DNA of 64,000 nucleotides from Corynebacterium simulans (GTDB taxonomy: Bacteria; Actinomycetota; Actinomycetes; Mycobacteriales; Mycobacteriaceae): positions 2,046,001 through 2,110,000 of the forward strand of contig NZ_CP014634.1 in the NCBI RefSeq assembly GCF_001586215.1, written 5' to 3'. Below, in pieces: positions 35,435 to 43,518 of the stretch. A program made the translations under genes and the position numbers. Each line of letters starts with the position of its first letter. Within the stretch, counting starts at the first letter, position 1. The notes beneath the pieces were generated by a model. That model was given only the letters and a program-made list of their open reading frames with translations, was not told where the DNA came from and did not search any database.

Positions 35435-35709
35435 GCCGGAAAGAAAAGATCACAGACCTGGACAAGTTCGCCACTAAGAATTTCCTACAGCCCTACGGTG
35501 ACCCGCGCAGCGAGGAATTTAAGCCCGTGCGCAATGAGCACAGCATCCGCACCGTATGGGCACTAATCAAGGAATACCCAGAGTGGGCAGAGCAAGCGAT
35601 TCAACGCGCCCGCCGTATCTGGCCGCAAGGGAAAACAATCAGATTTCCCACGTACGTCAAACACCCGTTTGTTGGCTGGTTCATGGACGAGCTAAGGAAA
35701 AAACAATGA
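35431..35709 (+). CDS. Small phage protein, hypothetical
   Basis: 92 aa, basic and aromatic-rich (YPEWAEQAIQRARRIWPQGK). Overlaps both neighbours by 4 nt. No domain recognised. Confidence 0.6.
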   Translation: MSRKEKITDLDKFATKNFLQPYGDPRSEEFKPVRNEHSIRTVWALIKEYPEWAEQAIQRARRIWPQGKTIRFPTYVKHPFVGWFMDELRKKQ

Positions 35710-35846
35710 CCAACATCGACCGCGCCGCGGATGTAATCGCCAAGGCATCTAGCTACGGCGAAGCAACAGTAGACAGGTACGGCATGGAGGTAGCCCAAGC
35801 ACTCGCACTCCACGCCGCCGAACACACAGCAAAGGAACAAGCATGA
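35706..35846 (+). CDS. 46-aa phage protein
   Basis: MTNIDRAADVIAKASSYGEA at the N terminus, helical, with Ala-rich C terminus. ATGA overlaps on both sides support translation by coupling. Confidence 0.55.
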   Translation: MTNIDRAADVIAKASSYGEATVDRYGMEVAQALALHAAEHTAKEQA

Positions 35847-36193
35847 CTATTCAAGGATTCCGCATAACCAACAAGGGCCGCGCAGCCCTGATAGCGATGC
35901 GGGAAAACAATAAGCAGGATGAAGAAGTCCCGGCTCACTATCGCATAGCAGATGCACTCGCTGAGGCGGGCCTACTCGCGCCAGAACTGCCGGAACCGAA
36001 CGACCCCGGAATTTTCGCACTCAACGGTAAGGGGTGGTTACCGGGAGGTCCAGACGGCCCCAGCGTGTGGACAGCACCAGGCAGCCTAATCATGGTGCAG
36101 CGGATTGAACCCGGCGACCTTACCTCTGACGAAGCACGAAAACTAGCCTACGCACTACTCGCCGCCGCCGACTACGCGGAGGAGCAAGCATGA
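35843..36193 (+). CDS. Phage protein of the Ala-rich C-terminus family
   Basis: 116 aa. IADALAEAGLLAPELPEP and the C terminus LAYALLAAADYAEEQA recur in modified form in the 38765-39088 protein (ADYGLLAPDLP, LAVLAAAQYAKD), so the two are distant paralogues. Function unknown. Confidence 0.6.
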   Translation: MTIQGFRITNKGRAALIAMRENNKQDEEVPAHYRIADALAEAGLLAPELPEPNDPGIFALNGKGWLPGGPDGPSVWTAPGSLIMVQRIEPGDLTSDEARKLAYALLAAADYAEEQA

Positions 36194-36360
36194 CACGCAA
36201 GCAGTACCGCATCGTGGGGGAAATACCCAAGAATTATGACGCCAATGCATTGCTACAGCATGGAAGAAGCGAAGCGCTTTATGGAGGCGGCGGGAGACCT
36301 ATCGTCTCACATGGCAATACAGACGCGCACCGTCACCGAATGAGAGGCCATGCCCAATGA
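36190..36360 (+). pseudogene. Probably decayed small phage gene
   Basis: As read, a 56-codon ORF MTRKQYRIVGEIPKNYDANA followed by unlikely Gly/His/Arg-rich sequence. In another frame from 36255 coding-like MEEAKRFMEAAGDLSSHMAI and QTRTVTE continue, then a TGA where Trp (TGG) would restore EAMPN. This fits a 2-nt loss near 36258 and a nonsense change near 36342. Confidence 0.45.
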
Positions 36361-36665
36361 CTAGCATCACCCCAGAGCAAGCACGTCGCCTAATCAACGC
36401 GGATAGCCGCAGCACACACGGCCCTAACACCAACTGCCACGCCTGCAAAGCAATAAAACAGCACGCGTGGGAAATGGCCCACCAAATCGCAGGCATGACC
36501 TACGAATACGCCGTGCAAGCCCGCATCCAAGAAAACGGGCAGTGGCACCAAGTCACCGAATGGAACGATGACCCTAACCCCTACAAGCCCGGGTACGTGG
36601 CGAAGCACAACGAACGCATATTCCGCCGATTAGTAGGCCCTACAGAGGAGGTACACGATGCCTAA
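36357..36665 (+). CDS. Phage protein of the YEYAVQ paralogue family
   Basis: 102 aa. N-terminal helix with NCHACKA, then the family core MTYEYAVQARIQENGQWHQV and RIFRRLVGPTEEV. The same core occurs in genes at 36658, 39598 and 43680. ATGA overlap with the preceding ORF. Confidence 0.65.
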   Translation: MTSITPEQARRLINADSRSTHGPNTNCHACKAIKQHAWEMAHQIAGMTYEYAVQARIQENGQWHQVTEWNDDPNPYKPGYVAKHNERIFRRLVGPTEEVHDA

Positions 36666-36861
36666 AACACCTACAGGAATGACCTACGAATACGCCCTGC
36701 AATACAAAGACCAAGACGGCGAATGGGAATATCCCGAAGCCTCACCGTGGAGGGACACAGCTGAAGAAGCCCGCGAGGAGGAGCGAACGCTACAACTTAC
36801 AGGCTTCACTACACGCATCATCCGCCGCCTCGTCTCCCAACCCGAAGAGGTACAACTATGA
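36658..36861 (+). CDS. Phage protein of the YEYAVQ paralogue family
   Basis: 67 aa, consisting almost only of the family core: MTYEYALQYKDQDGEWEYPE, an acidic helix, and TRIIRRLVSQPEEV. Overlaps the preceding paralogue by 8 nt, suggesting tandem duplication. Confidence 0.65.
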   Translation: MPKTPTGMTYEYALQYKDQDGEWEYPEASPWRDTAEEAREEERTLQLTGFTTRIIRRLVSQPEEVQL

Positions 36862-37292
36862 GCAATAAGTGGAGAGTGACTATTCACCAATCGAACCGCA
36901 ACGGCTCCAGTAGCCCGAAGTGCCGGTGGGTTGTTGACCCGCCCGGATACAATCACAAGAACCGCAATTGGGGCGACTACCGCTGGCACGTAGCAGGCGG
37001 CAAGTGGTTCGCATGGGGTAGCAAGACATCCAAGCGTGAAGCTTGGGAGCAAGCCATCGCCTACGCAGACCGCAGGGCAAGAACGCGAGAATATGTGCTA
37101 CCACGCCAGCCACTACCGCTAACACTGCCGGGGGTAGAAGACGAAGACGCGCTGATATACGTCACAAACGGCAAAAACGGCTGCGTCTACCTCAAGGATG
37201 AGGATCACAGCGAGACGCTAACGCTTTACGCACGCGAACTCCGCCCCCTCGCCCTAGCACTACTCGCACACACAGAAAGGATAAGCAAATGA
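36858..37292 (+). CDS. Phage protein, hypothetical
   Basis: 144 aa. The N-terminal 85 residues are rich in Trp and Arg (KWRVTIHQSNRN, WGDYRWHVAGGKWFAWG); the C terminus ARELRPLALALLAHTERI equals that of the 35195 gene. Appears to be a mosaic of two modules. Overlaps its neighbours by 4 nt. Confidence 0.6.
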   Translation: MSNKWRVTIHQSNRNGSSSPKCRWVVDPPGYNHKNRNWGDYRWHVAGGKWFAWGSKTSKREAWEQAIAYADRRARTREYVLPRQPLPLTLPGVEDEDALIYVTNGKNGCVYLKDEDHSETLTLYARELRPLALALLAHTERISK

Positions 37293-37657
37293 CCAACATC
37301 GAACTTGACTTTCCAGCCAGTCATGACACCCGCCGATTCACCCACCACGGATACGAATGTGCGGTTCTGATGGGGCCGATGACCATCAACGGGTACGTTG
37401 CCCTCCCAGACGGGCACCCGTGGCTCGACTATCCAGACTCGCTGGAACTCCACCCCGACATCGACGTCCACGGCGGAATCACCTACCACACAGGCAACAC
37501 CATCGGCTTCGACACCAATCACTTCGGTGACGGCCAGCACCCCGATGCCCCATACGGGCACCCGTTCCGCTTCACCGGCCATATCTGGAATTGGGAGGAA
37601 GTCGAAGCAGAAACCCGCCACCTAGCAGACCAAGCAAAGGGCACCACCAATGCCTAA
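37289..37657 (+). CDS. Phage protein, hypothetical
   Basis: 122 aa, His/Asp/Gly-rich and beta-type (HGYECAVLMGPMTINGYVAL, NTIGFDTNHFGDGQHPDAPY). No known domain. Overlaps the first member of the TMADV family by 8 nt. Confidence 0.6.
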   Translation: MTNIELDFPASHDTRRFTHHGYECAVLMGPMTINGYVALPDGHPWLDYPDSLELHPDIDVHGGITYHTGNTIGFDTNHFGDGQHPDAPYGHPFRFTGHIWNWEEVEAETRHLADQAKGTTNA

Positions 37658-38015
37658 CCCAACCCGTCAAGAAATCATCAACGCACACACATCGCTTGAA
37701 ACTTTACTCAATGTTGCAAGTGGCGGGACATCACTCGGCCCGTTCGCGATTACATCTATGAGCCACGACATCCTTGCCGTCCTCCCACCCAAGCCACAAC
37801 CCACCATGGCTGATGTGAACTGGGAACACGGCAAGCACTTCCTGACCGTCGCAGAAGACACCCGCAATGAAGAGCGCTACATCATGCTGCGCCCCGAGCT
37901 GAGTGAGTATATCCGCTGTATCAGCGAAGACCCTTACAGCCCAACTGAGGCAATCCTAGGCAAACACCTCATACCGACAGACGACAAATACCGACTCAAC
38001 TGGGAGATGCTCTAA
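37650..38015 (+). CDS. Phage TMADV-family paralogue 1
   Basis: 121 aa. Family layout: N-terminal MPNPTRQEIINAH helix, LPPKPQPTMADVNWEHGKHF, beta-type middle, and a C-terminal YRL-type end. Four such genes lie at 37650, 38016, 38374 and 39081. In this copy LTPTG is altered to LIPTD. Confidence 0.65.
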   Translation: MPNPTRQEIINAHTSLETLLNVASGGTSLGPFAITSMSHDILAVLPPKPQPTMADVNWEHGKHFLTVAEDTRNEERYIMLRPELSEYIRCISEDPYSPTEAILGKHLIPTDDKYRLNWEML

Positions 38016-38381
38016 ATGACCAACCCAACCCGTAAAGAAATCATCGAGGCGTACAGGGAGATAGACATGCTCCTGGGCCACTACGACGACCGGAACCCCG
38101 GGCGAGTACCGGAGTGCCGCGCCATTATTGAGAAAGCCCTCCCGCCGCGACCACAGCCCACCATGGCTGACGTGGTATGGAACGATGAAGAGCACTTCTT
38201 GGCCGAGGCGAGAATAAAGAATGGGCCGCTAGTAGCCATGATTGGGAAAGACCAAGAGCAGTGGATTACCTGCATCCCTATTGAGACTGACTACTCATTG
38301 CTGTGCAAGAGAACAGAGTTTGAGGGATACCTGACCCCAACGGGTAAGCACTACCGACTCCAGGAGGCGCAGGATGACTAA
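38016..38381 (+). CDS. Phage TMADV-family paralogue 2
   Basis: 121 aa: MTNPTRKEIIEAYREI, LPPRPQPTMADVVWNDEEHF, YLTPTGKHYRLQEAQ. Starts immediately after paralogue 1 and overlaps paralogue 3 by 8 nt. Function unknown. Confidence 0.65.
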   Translation: MTNPTRKEIIEAYREIDMLLGHYDDRNPGRVPECRAIIEKALPPRPQPTMADVVWNDEEHFLAEARIKNGPLVAMIGKDQEQWITCIPIETDYSLLCKRTEFEGYLTPTGKHYRLQEAQDD

Positions 38382-38727
38382 CCCAACCCGTGAAGAGATT
38401 ATCCGCGCACACGAGACGCTTGATGATCTCTGCGATTGTCTAAAGATGGGGTGGAGTGCTAGTCCAGCATCCATTAAAGCCAGCAAAGACACCGTAAAGA
38501 AAGCCCTCCCACCCAAGCCGTTCCCCACCATGGCGGATATTGAATGGCTTGAAAGCGTGCACTACCTCGCAGAAGCGAAACACAAAGACGGACGAACCGT
38601 CATAATGCTCACCCGAGATTCTTCTACACGTATCAACTTCATTTGGAACGAATCAATCGATGCCACACACCCCCAGAATCTCACCCCGACTGGCAGGATG
38701 TACACACTCACAGAGGTGCAAGGTTGA
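38374..38727 (+). CDS. Phage TMADV-family paralogue 3
   Basis: 117 aa: MTNPTREEIIRAHETL, LPPKPFPTMADIEWLESVHYL, LTPTGRMYTLTEVQ. Same layout as paralogues 1, 2 and 4. Confidence 0.65.
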   Translation: MTNPTREEIIRAHETLDDLCDCLKMGWSASPASIKASKDTVKKALPPKPFPTMADIEWLESVHYLAEAKHKDGRTVIMLTRDSSTRINFIWNESIDATHPQNLTPTGRMYTLTEVQG

Positions 38728-38764
38728 TAACCAGACTCGCGCCGCGAACATCATCGCCCACGGC

Positions 38765-39088
38765 ATGAAAAACGACGACAGCCCCGCACGCATCGCAAAG
38801 CACCTAGCTGATTACGGGCTACTCGCACCAGACCTGCCGACCCTGAGTAGCGATTACGCCAGCATAGAAGTGCCAACCCGCCGCACCTTAATCATGGATG
38901 ATGCTGACTGCCCAACCCTCTATGAGAACGAGGACAGTATTTTGGTAGGCACCGTGAACGGTGAGGTCAATTTCTCACTCGGGGTGCATGATGAAGTCTC
39001 TGTCACCTTGCCCGCTGACAAAGCTGAGAGCTTCGCCCTCGCTGTACTCGCAGCAGCCCAATACGCAAAGGACACACACCATGCCTAA
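38765..39088 (+). CDS. Phage protein, Ala-rich C-terminus family
   Basis: 107 aa from the first standard start, ATG 38765. In-frame coding-like residues DNQTRAANIIAHG precede it directly and begin right where paralogue 3 ends, at a GTT codon (38723) that is not a usual start; the original start may have been lost. Related to the 35843 gene. Confidence 0.5.
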   Translation: MKNDDSPARIAKHLADYGLLAPDLPTLSSDYASIEVPTRRTLIMDDADCPTLYENEDSILVGTVNGEVNFSLGVHDEVSVTLPADKAESFALAVLAAAQYAKDTHHA

Positions 39089-39425
39089 CCCAGCCCGCCA
39101 GGAAATCCTAGACGCGCAGCTCGCCCGCCAATGGGCGGAGTGGAATAAGTCCTGTGAAGTCAGCTCGCCCGAAATTCAGGCCGCAGCTAACTTCATCCTC
39201 GCCAACACCACCCCTCCGACCATGGCCGAGGTCGAATGGGACGATGATAAGCACTTCCTCGCGGAGGCGGAGAACGCCTTGGGGATGCGCTTCCTCATGG
39301 TCTGCAAGCACGACAGCTTTAACATCCGATGTCTAGGTAGCTCCACCCTCCAAGGGCGAATCATCGGGGCAGAGTTCCTCACCCCGACTGGTAAGCGCTA
39401 CACCCTCACAGAGGTGCAGGAATGA
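39081..39425 (+). CDS. Phage TMADV-family paralogue 4
   Basis: 114 aa: MPNPARQEILDAQLARQ, PPTMAEVEWDDDKHFLAEAE, FLTPTGKRYTLTEVQE. Separated from paralogues 1-3 by one unrelated gene. Overlaps neighbours on both sides. Confidence 0.65.
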   Translation: MPNPARQEILDAQLARQWAEWNKSCEVSSPEIQAAANFILANTTPPTMAEVEWDDDKHFLAEAENALGMRFLMVCKHDSFNIRCLGSSTLQGRIIGAEFLTPTGKRYTLTEVQE

Positions 39426-39601
39426 GCACCGGCCCGTGGCATCGCTGGTTCGCTTGGCATCCCGTCAGAACCGAAGAGCACGGGTGGCGCTGGCTCCGCA
39501 CCGTAGAACGCAGAAAAATCACCGGCCCCACGTTCACCCCATACGAAAAGCCGTATCTGTGGGAGTACCGCCCCACGCCCGACAACAGGAAAGAAACATG
39601 A
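39422..39601 (+). CDS. 59-aa Trp-rich phage protein
   Basis: Begins MSTGPWHRWFAWHPVR and contains seven Trp residues. ATGA overlaps at both ends. No domain recognised. Confidence 0.55.
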   Translation: MSTGPWHRWFAWHPVRTEEHGWRWLRTVERRKITGPTFTPYEKPYLWEYRPTPDNRKET

Positions 39602-40023
39602 CCACACTCGACGATCTCACGCCCTTGCAGCGCCAGGAATTAATCGGAACATGGGTAGACGTTAAAGGAAGCACACAACTACACATCTACCTGGGCGAGT
39701 TCACCAGCAATACCGGTATCCGCCACGGTGCGCGGCTATTCAACCCCACCTACACAGACACCTACGCCGCCTTCGAGGGCTGCACCCCACGCCCTGACCT
39801 GCCCCGCGCCTGGGCACCACACGGCAAACCAGCAGCAGGGGAGTGGGAATACGCCGTGCAATACCTGACCCCGGACGGGTGGAAATACAGCCGCCCATCG
39901 TGGGAAAATCGCTGGCAGGATAGCGAAGCCGTGCAAGAAGTCCGCGCCCACCGCGACCACCCCGGACAAGAAACACGCCTCGTCCGCCGCCTCGTCTCCC
40001 AGCCGGAGGCGATGGAAACGTGA
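39598..40023 (+). CDS. Phage protein of the YEYAVQ paralogue family, extended
   Basis: 141 aa from the ATG at 39598. The first 75 residues form a separate beta-rich domain (MTTLDDLTPLQRQELIGTWV); the rest is the family core GEWEYAVQYLTPDGWKYSRP and TRLVRRLVSQPEAM. Confidence 0.65.
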   Translation: MTTLDDLTPLQRQELIGTWVDVKGSTQLHIYLGEFTSNTGIRHGARLFNPTYTDTYAAFEGCTPRPDLPRAWAPHGKPAAGEWEYAVQYLTPDGWKYSRPSWENRWQDSEAVQEVRAHRDHPGQETRLVRRLVSQPEAMET

Positions 40024-40056
40024 GGTTGCACCTAATGCCGGTAAACAGACAGAAAA

Positions 40057-40296
40057 ATGAAAGAAACGAATATCATGGATTCCATGACCAACGACACTCA
40101 AGACCAAGCACTCGAGGATGCGATAGAAGCACACAAAGCAGTAGAAGATCTAAAGCTACAACTTCAAGAGCTAAAAAATCAGCGAACCATGGCAGTACGA
40201 CGAGCTAAAACAGCAGGCGTACCGATGGGCACCATATCAAAGGTGCTTGGAATTTCACCGACCATGGCGACACTCATTTACAAGAATGAAAGATAA
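40057..40296 (+). CDS. Small coiled-coil/HTH phage protein
   Basis: 79 aa (or 73 from ATG 40075). Coiled coil AHKAVEDLKLQLQELKNQR, then TAGVPMGTISKVLGISPTMA, which looks like a sigma-region-4-like helix-turn-helix. A small DNA-binding regulator is likely. Confidence 0.6.
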   Translation: MKETNIMDSMTNDTQDQALEDAIEAHKAVEDLKLQLQELKNQRTMAVRRAKTAGVPMGTISKVLGISPTMATLIYKNER

Positions 40297-40301
40297 CTAG
40301 A

Positions 40302-40736
40302 ATGCGTAAAATTTTCTCTCTCGCTCTCATAGCAGCAGCGTGCTCGCTGGCGGCTTGTGGTTCGTCCCCAGAGGCAACCGAAGCCATGCATGAGGCAACA
40401 AAAACTACTCATGAGAAGCCGTCCAAGGTTGATCCTGGCGAATTTGAGACCGCTATCCAGGTACTCACCTATCTTCAAACGCAAAATGTCACCTGCAACG
40501 ACACTGGCAGCACCGAGCAAGGACTCACCTGTAGCACTTCAAGCGTTGCCTATATCGTAAACGGCGGGCAGGACAAGACCACGGTTAAAGCTATGGTTGA
40601 TGGGGCCTCAACGGTAGAGAACACCGCCGTTATCTATGGCGATAATTGGTATATCACTTGCACTGGAATCACAGCTCCTACAGCTTGCCTGTCTGCCGGT
40701 TCGGGCCTTGTTGGGTACGAGAAATCAGGATTCTAA
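40302..40736 (+). CDS. Prophage-encoded lipoprotein
   Basis: 144 aa. Signal peptide MRKIFSLALIAAACSLAAC with lipobox LAAC (Cys19). Mature part has a Lys/Glu-rich linker and four further Cys, likely in two disulfides (VTCNDTG, LTCSTSS, ITCTGI, TACLSA). Early-region phage lipoproteins can block superinfecting phages; that role is inferred. Confidence 0.7.
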   Translation: MRKIFSLALIAAACSLAACGSSPEATEAMHEATKTTHEKPSKVDPGEFETAIQVLTYLQTQNVTCNDTGSTEQGLTCSTSSVAYIVNGGQDKTTVKAMVDGASTVENTAVIYGDNWYITCTGITAPTACLSAGSGLVGYEKSGF

Positions 40737-40802
40737 ATCATTTTGCGGCGGCTGCAACCGTCGCGGGGCTGACCGCCCCAAAAAATCAGAAAGGATACAC
40801 TC

Positions 40803-41267
40803 ATGACCATTCAAGATGTCACCATTGTTGGCAATATCTGCTCTGATGTAGAGCTGCGCTACACTCCGCAGGGCACTCCGGTGGCCCAGTTCAATGTCGC
40901 GGTGAACGACCGACGCTTCAACAGCGAGACGAACCAGTGGGAGAACGGCGACGCTACGTTCTACCGCGTGAGCGCATGGAAGCAGCTAGGGGAGCACGCC
41001 TCAGAAACGCTCGCTAAGGGCATGGAGGTTATCGTCAAGGGCAAGTTTACGGCCCGCAACTACACGACCAGGGAAGGTGTTGAGCGCACCTCGCTGGAGG
41101 TGACCGTGAACCCCGGCAAGGGTGCCCTTGGCCCGTCGTTGATGTGGATGGTGGGCAGTATGTCGAAGGCCCAGCAGGGCGGCGGGCAGCAGGCCCAGCA
41201 GCAGGACCCGTGGAATAGTGCCCCGCAGGGCGGCTTTAGTGGTGGGGACTCGGAGCCGCCGTTCTAA
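40803..41267 (+). CDS. ssb: Phage single-stranded DNA-binding protein
   Basis: 154 aa. OB-fold SSB: MTIQDVTIVGNICSDVELRYTP, FYRVSAWKQLGEHASETLAKG, VIVKGKFTARNYTTREGVER, and a Gly/Gln linker ending SEPPF, a shortened version of the DDDIPF interaction tip. The leader carries the longest CTGCAA stem (7 bp, one G-U). Likely partner of the Sak4-like ATPase. Confidence 0.92.
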   Translation: MTIQDVTIVGNICSDVELRYTPQGTPVAQFNVAVNDRRFNSETNQWENGDATFYRVSAWKQLGEHASETLAKGMEVIVKGKFTARNYTTREGVERTSLEVTVNPGKGALGPSLMWMVGSMSKAQQGGGQQAQQQDPWNSAPQGGFSGGDSEPPF

Positions 41268-41359
41268 TAGGTGGCCTGCGAATATTTCCGCAGCGGGGGC
41301 GCGTGTCGCCCCTGTGTTCTAATAATGCCTTCGTTAGCCGCCGAGAGTGAGGAGACGTC

Positions 41360-41557
41360 ATGCCGCCTACCGTTATTGAGTCCTCTAGTGGCATTGTCCG
41401 CGTGGAGTCGTTTACTGATACGACGCCGGGGGATGAGTACGCCGCTGTGTCGCTGGAAGTCGCCGGTGTTCAGGTTGATTTGAGTGCGGATCAGGCTGAG
41501 GAGTTAGCGGCCGGGTTGCGGGCGCATGGAGGGTATCTTTCCGCCACCCCCCGTTAG
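41360..41557 (+). CDS. Small phage protein, hypothetical
   Basis: 65 aa: MPPTVIESSSGIVRVESFTD, then beta segments and LSADQAEELAAGLRAHGGYL. GAGGAG precedes the start. No domain assigned. Confidence 0.55.
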   Translation: MPPTVIESSSGIVRVESFTDTTPGDEYAAVSLEVAGVQVDLSADQAEELAAGLRAHGGYLSATPR

Positions 41558-41668
41558 TCTCATCGTGTCCTAGACTGTCCTGTGGGGCTAGGAGTATTGG
41601 CACACAAGATCGAACCGTGAACAATAGCTCACGACACAAGAATCCCACCCGCATCACTAGGGAACGTC

Positions 41669-42235
41669 GTGAAGCCAGCCTGCACCAACACCAAGAACCG
41701 AGCATTCATAAACCCCGCCAGAGCACCACACAACAGCATCCAGGCAGCGCTCAAAATGTGCCACCACTGCCCACTCCTCAAACACTGCGCCTCCCAAGCC
41801 CTCACCTCCGGCACCAGCCTAAGCGAGGACTGCCGCGCCCCCGCCGCCGATGTCATACAGGCCGGAGTCATCTGCCACGGCGACCTTGACACCGCCTACA
41901 AGCTCGCCGCCATAGCGCAGGTTGACGTCCCCGCCTACCTCATCGAGACGACACACCGCGACAACATCGGCGCACGGCGCCCCGACAGGTGCCGCAACTG
42001 CGACCGCCCGATGGTGAAGTGGAACCGCCATGAGGAACAACCGGAGGGCTATCAGATGCACTACGCCCGGGGCTTCTGCACCGCCTGCCGCTCCGCATAC
42101 GCCCAGTGGAAGAAGGACAACCCGACCGAGCAATGCGGGCTGAGGAAGCCGATAGACCGCAAACGCCACTCTGCCCCACCCCGTAAACGAGGGGCCGTCA
42201 CTATCCAACCGACCTTATTTGAGATTCCAGCATGA
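41669..42235 (+). CDS. WhiB-like protein fused to a zinc ribbon
   Basis: 188 aa from GTG after AGGGAA. N-terminal WhiB cysteine pattern: Cys5, then CHHCPLLKHC (C-x2-C-x5-C), suited to a 4Fe-4S cluster. C-terminal CRNCDRPM and FCTACRSAYAQWK give a two-CxxC zinc ribbon. WhiB proteins bind sigma factors; phage WhiB members can modulate host genes. The fusion is unusual. Confidence 0.65.
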   Translation: MKPACTNTKNRAFINPARAPHNSIQAALKMCHHCPLLKHCASQALTSGTSLSEDCRAPAADVIQAGVICHGDLDTAYKLAAIAQVDVPAYLIETTHRDNIGARRPDRCRNCDRPMVKWNRHEEQPEGYQMHYARGFCTACRSAYAQWKKDNPTEQCGLRKPIDRKRHSAPPRKRGAVTIQPTLFEIPA

Positions 42236-42708
42236 CCACACCGTTCCTCATGTCCTACCCGGACAGCCCGAAGCACCTGGCGACTATCGAGCTCCCGTGG
42301 GAGAAACCGCCGCTGAGCCTGAATGATTCCGCCCCGGCGTCGAAGGGCGCCGTATGGGGGCGTGCTGCGAAGAAGCGGGAGATCCAGCAGGCCGTTCATC
42401 TCCTCGCCCGTAACGTCAGAATGCCGGAGGGCATGGGCTATTTGATTGTCCAGCTGCACTATCGACCCCGCGATAATCGGGGCCGGGATACGGATAATGT
42501 GGCGGCGTCCGGGAAGCCGATTTATGACGCGCTATCTAGGGGGTCGAAGCAGATTCCCGGCTTGGGGTTGGTGCCGGATGATTTGCCTAGGTTTATGGGG
42601 AAGCCGGAGCCGGTCATTTGGCCTGCCGTGAAGGGGCTGAGGGGTCGTATGTGGATGGATTTATGGGTGTGCGAGAGCGCCCCTGAGCCTTACATTAGGG
42701 CAGGCTAG
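42232..42708 (+). CDS. rusA: RusA-family Holliday junction resolvase
   Basis: 158 aa. Core motif RPRDNRGRDTDNVAASGKPI with conserved acidic residues and IYDALS, then GLGLVPDDLPRF, as in RusA enzymes that cut Holliday junctions. ATGA overlap with the WhiB-like gene. Confidence 0.85.
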   Translation: MTTPFLMSYPDSPKHLATIELPWEKPPLSLNDSAPASKGAVWGRAAKKREIQQAVHLLARNVRMPEGMGYLIVQLHYRPRDNRGRDTDNVAASGKPIYDALSRGSKQIPGLGLVPDDLPRFMGKPEPVIWPAVKGLRGRMWMDLWVCESAPEPYIRAG

Positions 42709-42718
42709 AGAGCTCAAT

Positions 42719-42781
42719 TTTACTTTTTGTAAACCGTGATCTATACTTAGATATGTAAGCAAGAACAGCCCCTGCAAGGGC
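42719..42781 (+). promoter_or_regulatory. Phage promoter, operator-like repeat and CTGCAA leader
   Basis: TTTACT (42719-42724), 17 nt, TATACT (42742-42747), TTTAC-N5-GTAAA over the -35, and stem-loop GCCC-CTGCAA-GGGC at 42768-42781 followed by GCAGAAAGGA. Almost a copy of the 33822 promoter. Confidence 0.75.
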
Positions 42782-42800
42782 AAGCAGAAAGGAAGAAAAA

Positions 42801-43049
42801 ATGAACACCAAGCTCGCTAACCTCAACACTCTTGGCAAGGAAATCAACTCCACCCAGGAAATCATCATGAGCGCTTTCGAGACCCACATCGACCACATCA
42901 ACACCGGCAGGCTCATCGCCGAGGTGCCGGACACCGCAGCGCTGAACAAGATGTACGCACGCCGCATCGAGATGGTAAACGAGCTCAACGCCATGGGTGT
43001 TGATACCGAGCAGGTCATGGCCGCAGCCAAGGGCAAGCTCAACGACTAG
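42801..43049 (+). CDS. Small phage protein, hypothetical
   Basis: 82 aa, all-helical: MNTKLANLNTLGKEINSTQE, MYARRIEMVNELNAMGVDTE. First gene behind the 42719 promoter. Function unknown. Confidence 0.6.
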   Translation: MNTKLANLNTLGKEINSTQEIIMSAFETHIDHINTGRLIAEVPDTAALNKMYARRIEMVNELNAMGVDTEQVMAAAKGKLND

Positions 43050-43122
43050 CCCGCGCAAGGTGGGGAGCGCATACCTAAATCACGCTCACACTCCTGCAAG
43101 AGTCCAAAGAAAGGAATCACCC

Positions 43123-43392
43123 ATGAACTCCTACACCTGCTACCAAGGCCAACTCGCAGAAGCCCGCATGGCCCCATACGACGAGTACAACTATCTCGTC
43201 GAGGTCGTGCTCTGGTGTGAGGACGGAACCGACATCACGCACCAGCTAGTAGTCAGCGCAGCCAGCTCAGACTTCTGCGACCTACTAGAGGGACTCGAAA
43301 CCGAAGCATACGAAACCGACATCCCAAATTTTGCGGAACTGCTCAAAACTCATGAGCTGGGCGAACTTCACATGATTGACGGCCCACTCTAA
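43123..43392 (+). CDS. Small phage protein, hypothetical
   Basis: 89 aa from the ATG at 43123, acidic: YNYLVEVVLWCEDGTDITHQ, LLEGLETEAYETDIPNFAEL. ACTC-CTGCAA-GAGT stem-loop and AAAGAAAGGA upstream. Confidence 0.6.
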   Translation: MNSYTCYQGQLAEARMAPYDEYNYLVEVVLWCEDGTDITHQLVVSAASSDFCDLLEGLETEAYETDIPNFAELLKTHELGELHMIDGPL

Positions 43393-43403
43393 ACCAGAGC
43401 TAG

Positions 43404-43499
43404 CGCTCATCGGCCGCTAACCGGGTCTACGCCCAGGTAAACGGCAGCGGCGAATGGAACTGGGTCGGGGGCGTTATATCGATGAGTTGCGATGCGTAG
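43404..43499 (+). pseudogene. Remnant of a YEYAVQ-family gene
   Basis: Open frame without start codon: RVYAQVNGSGEWNWVGGVIS to a TAG at 43497-43499. The part VYAQVNGSGEWNWV resembles the YEYAVQ..NGQW core of the paralogue family. Explains most of the gap before the next gene. Confidence 0.35.
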
Positions 43500-43518
43500 C
43501 GATGGGACGGGATTAAGC

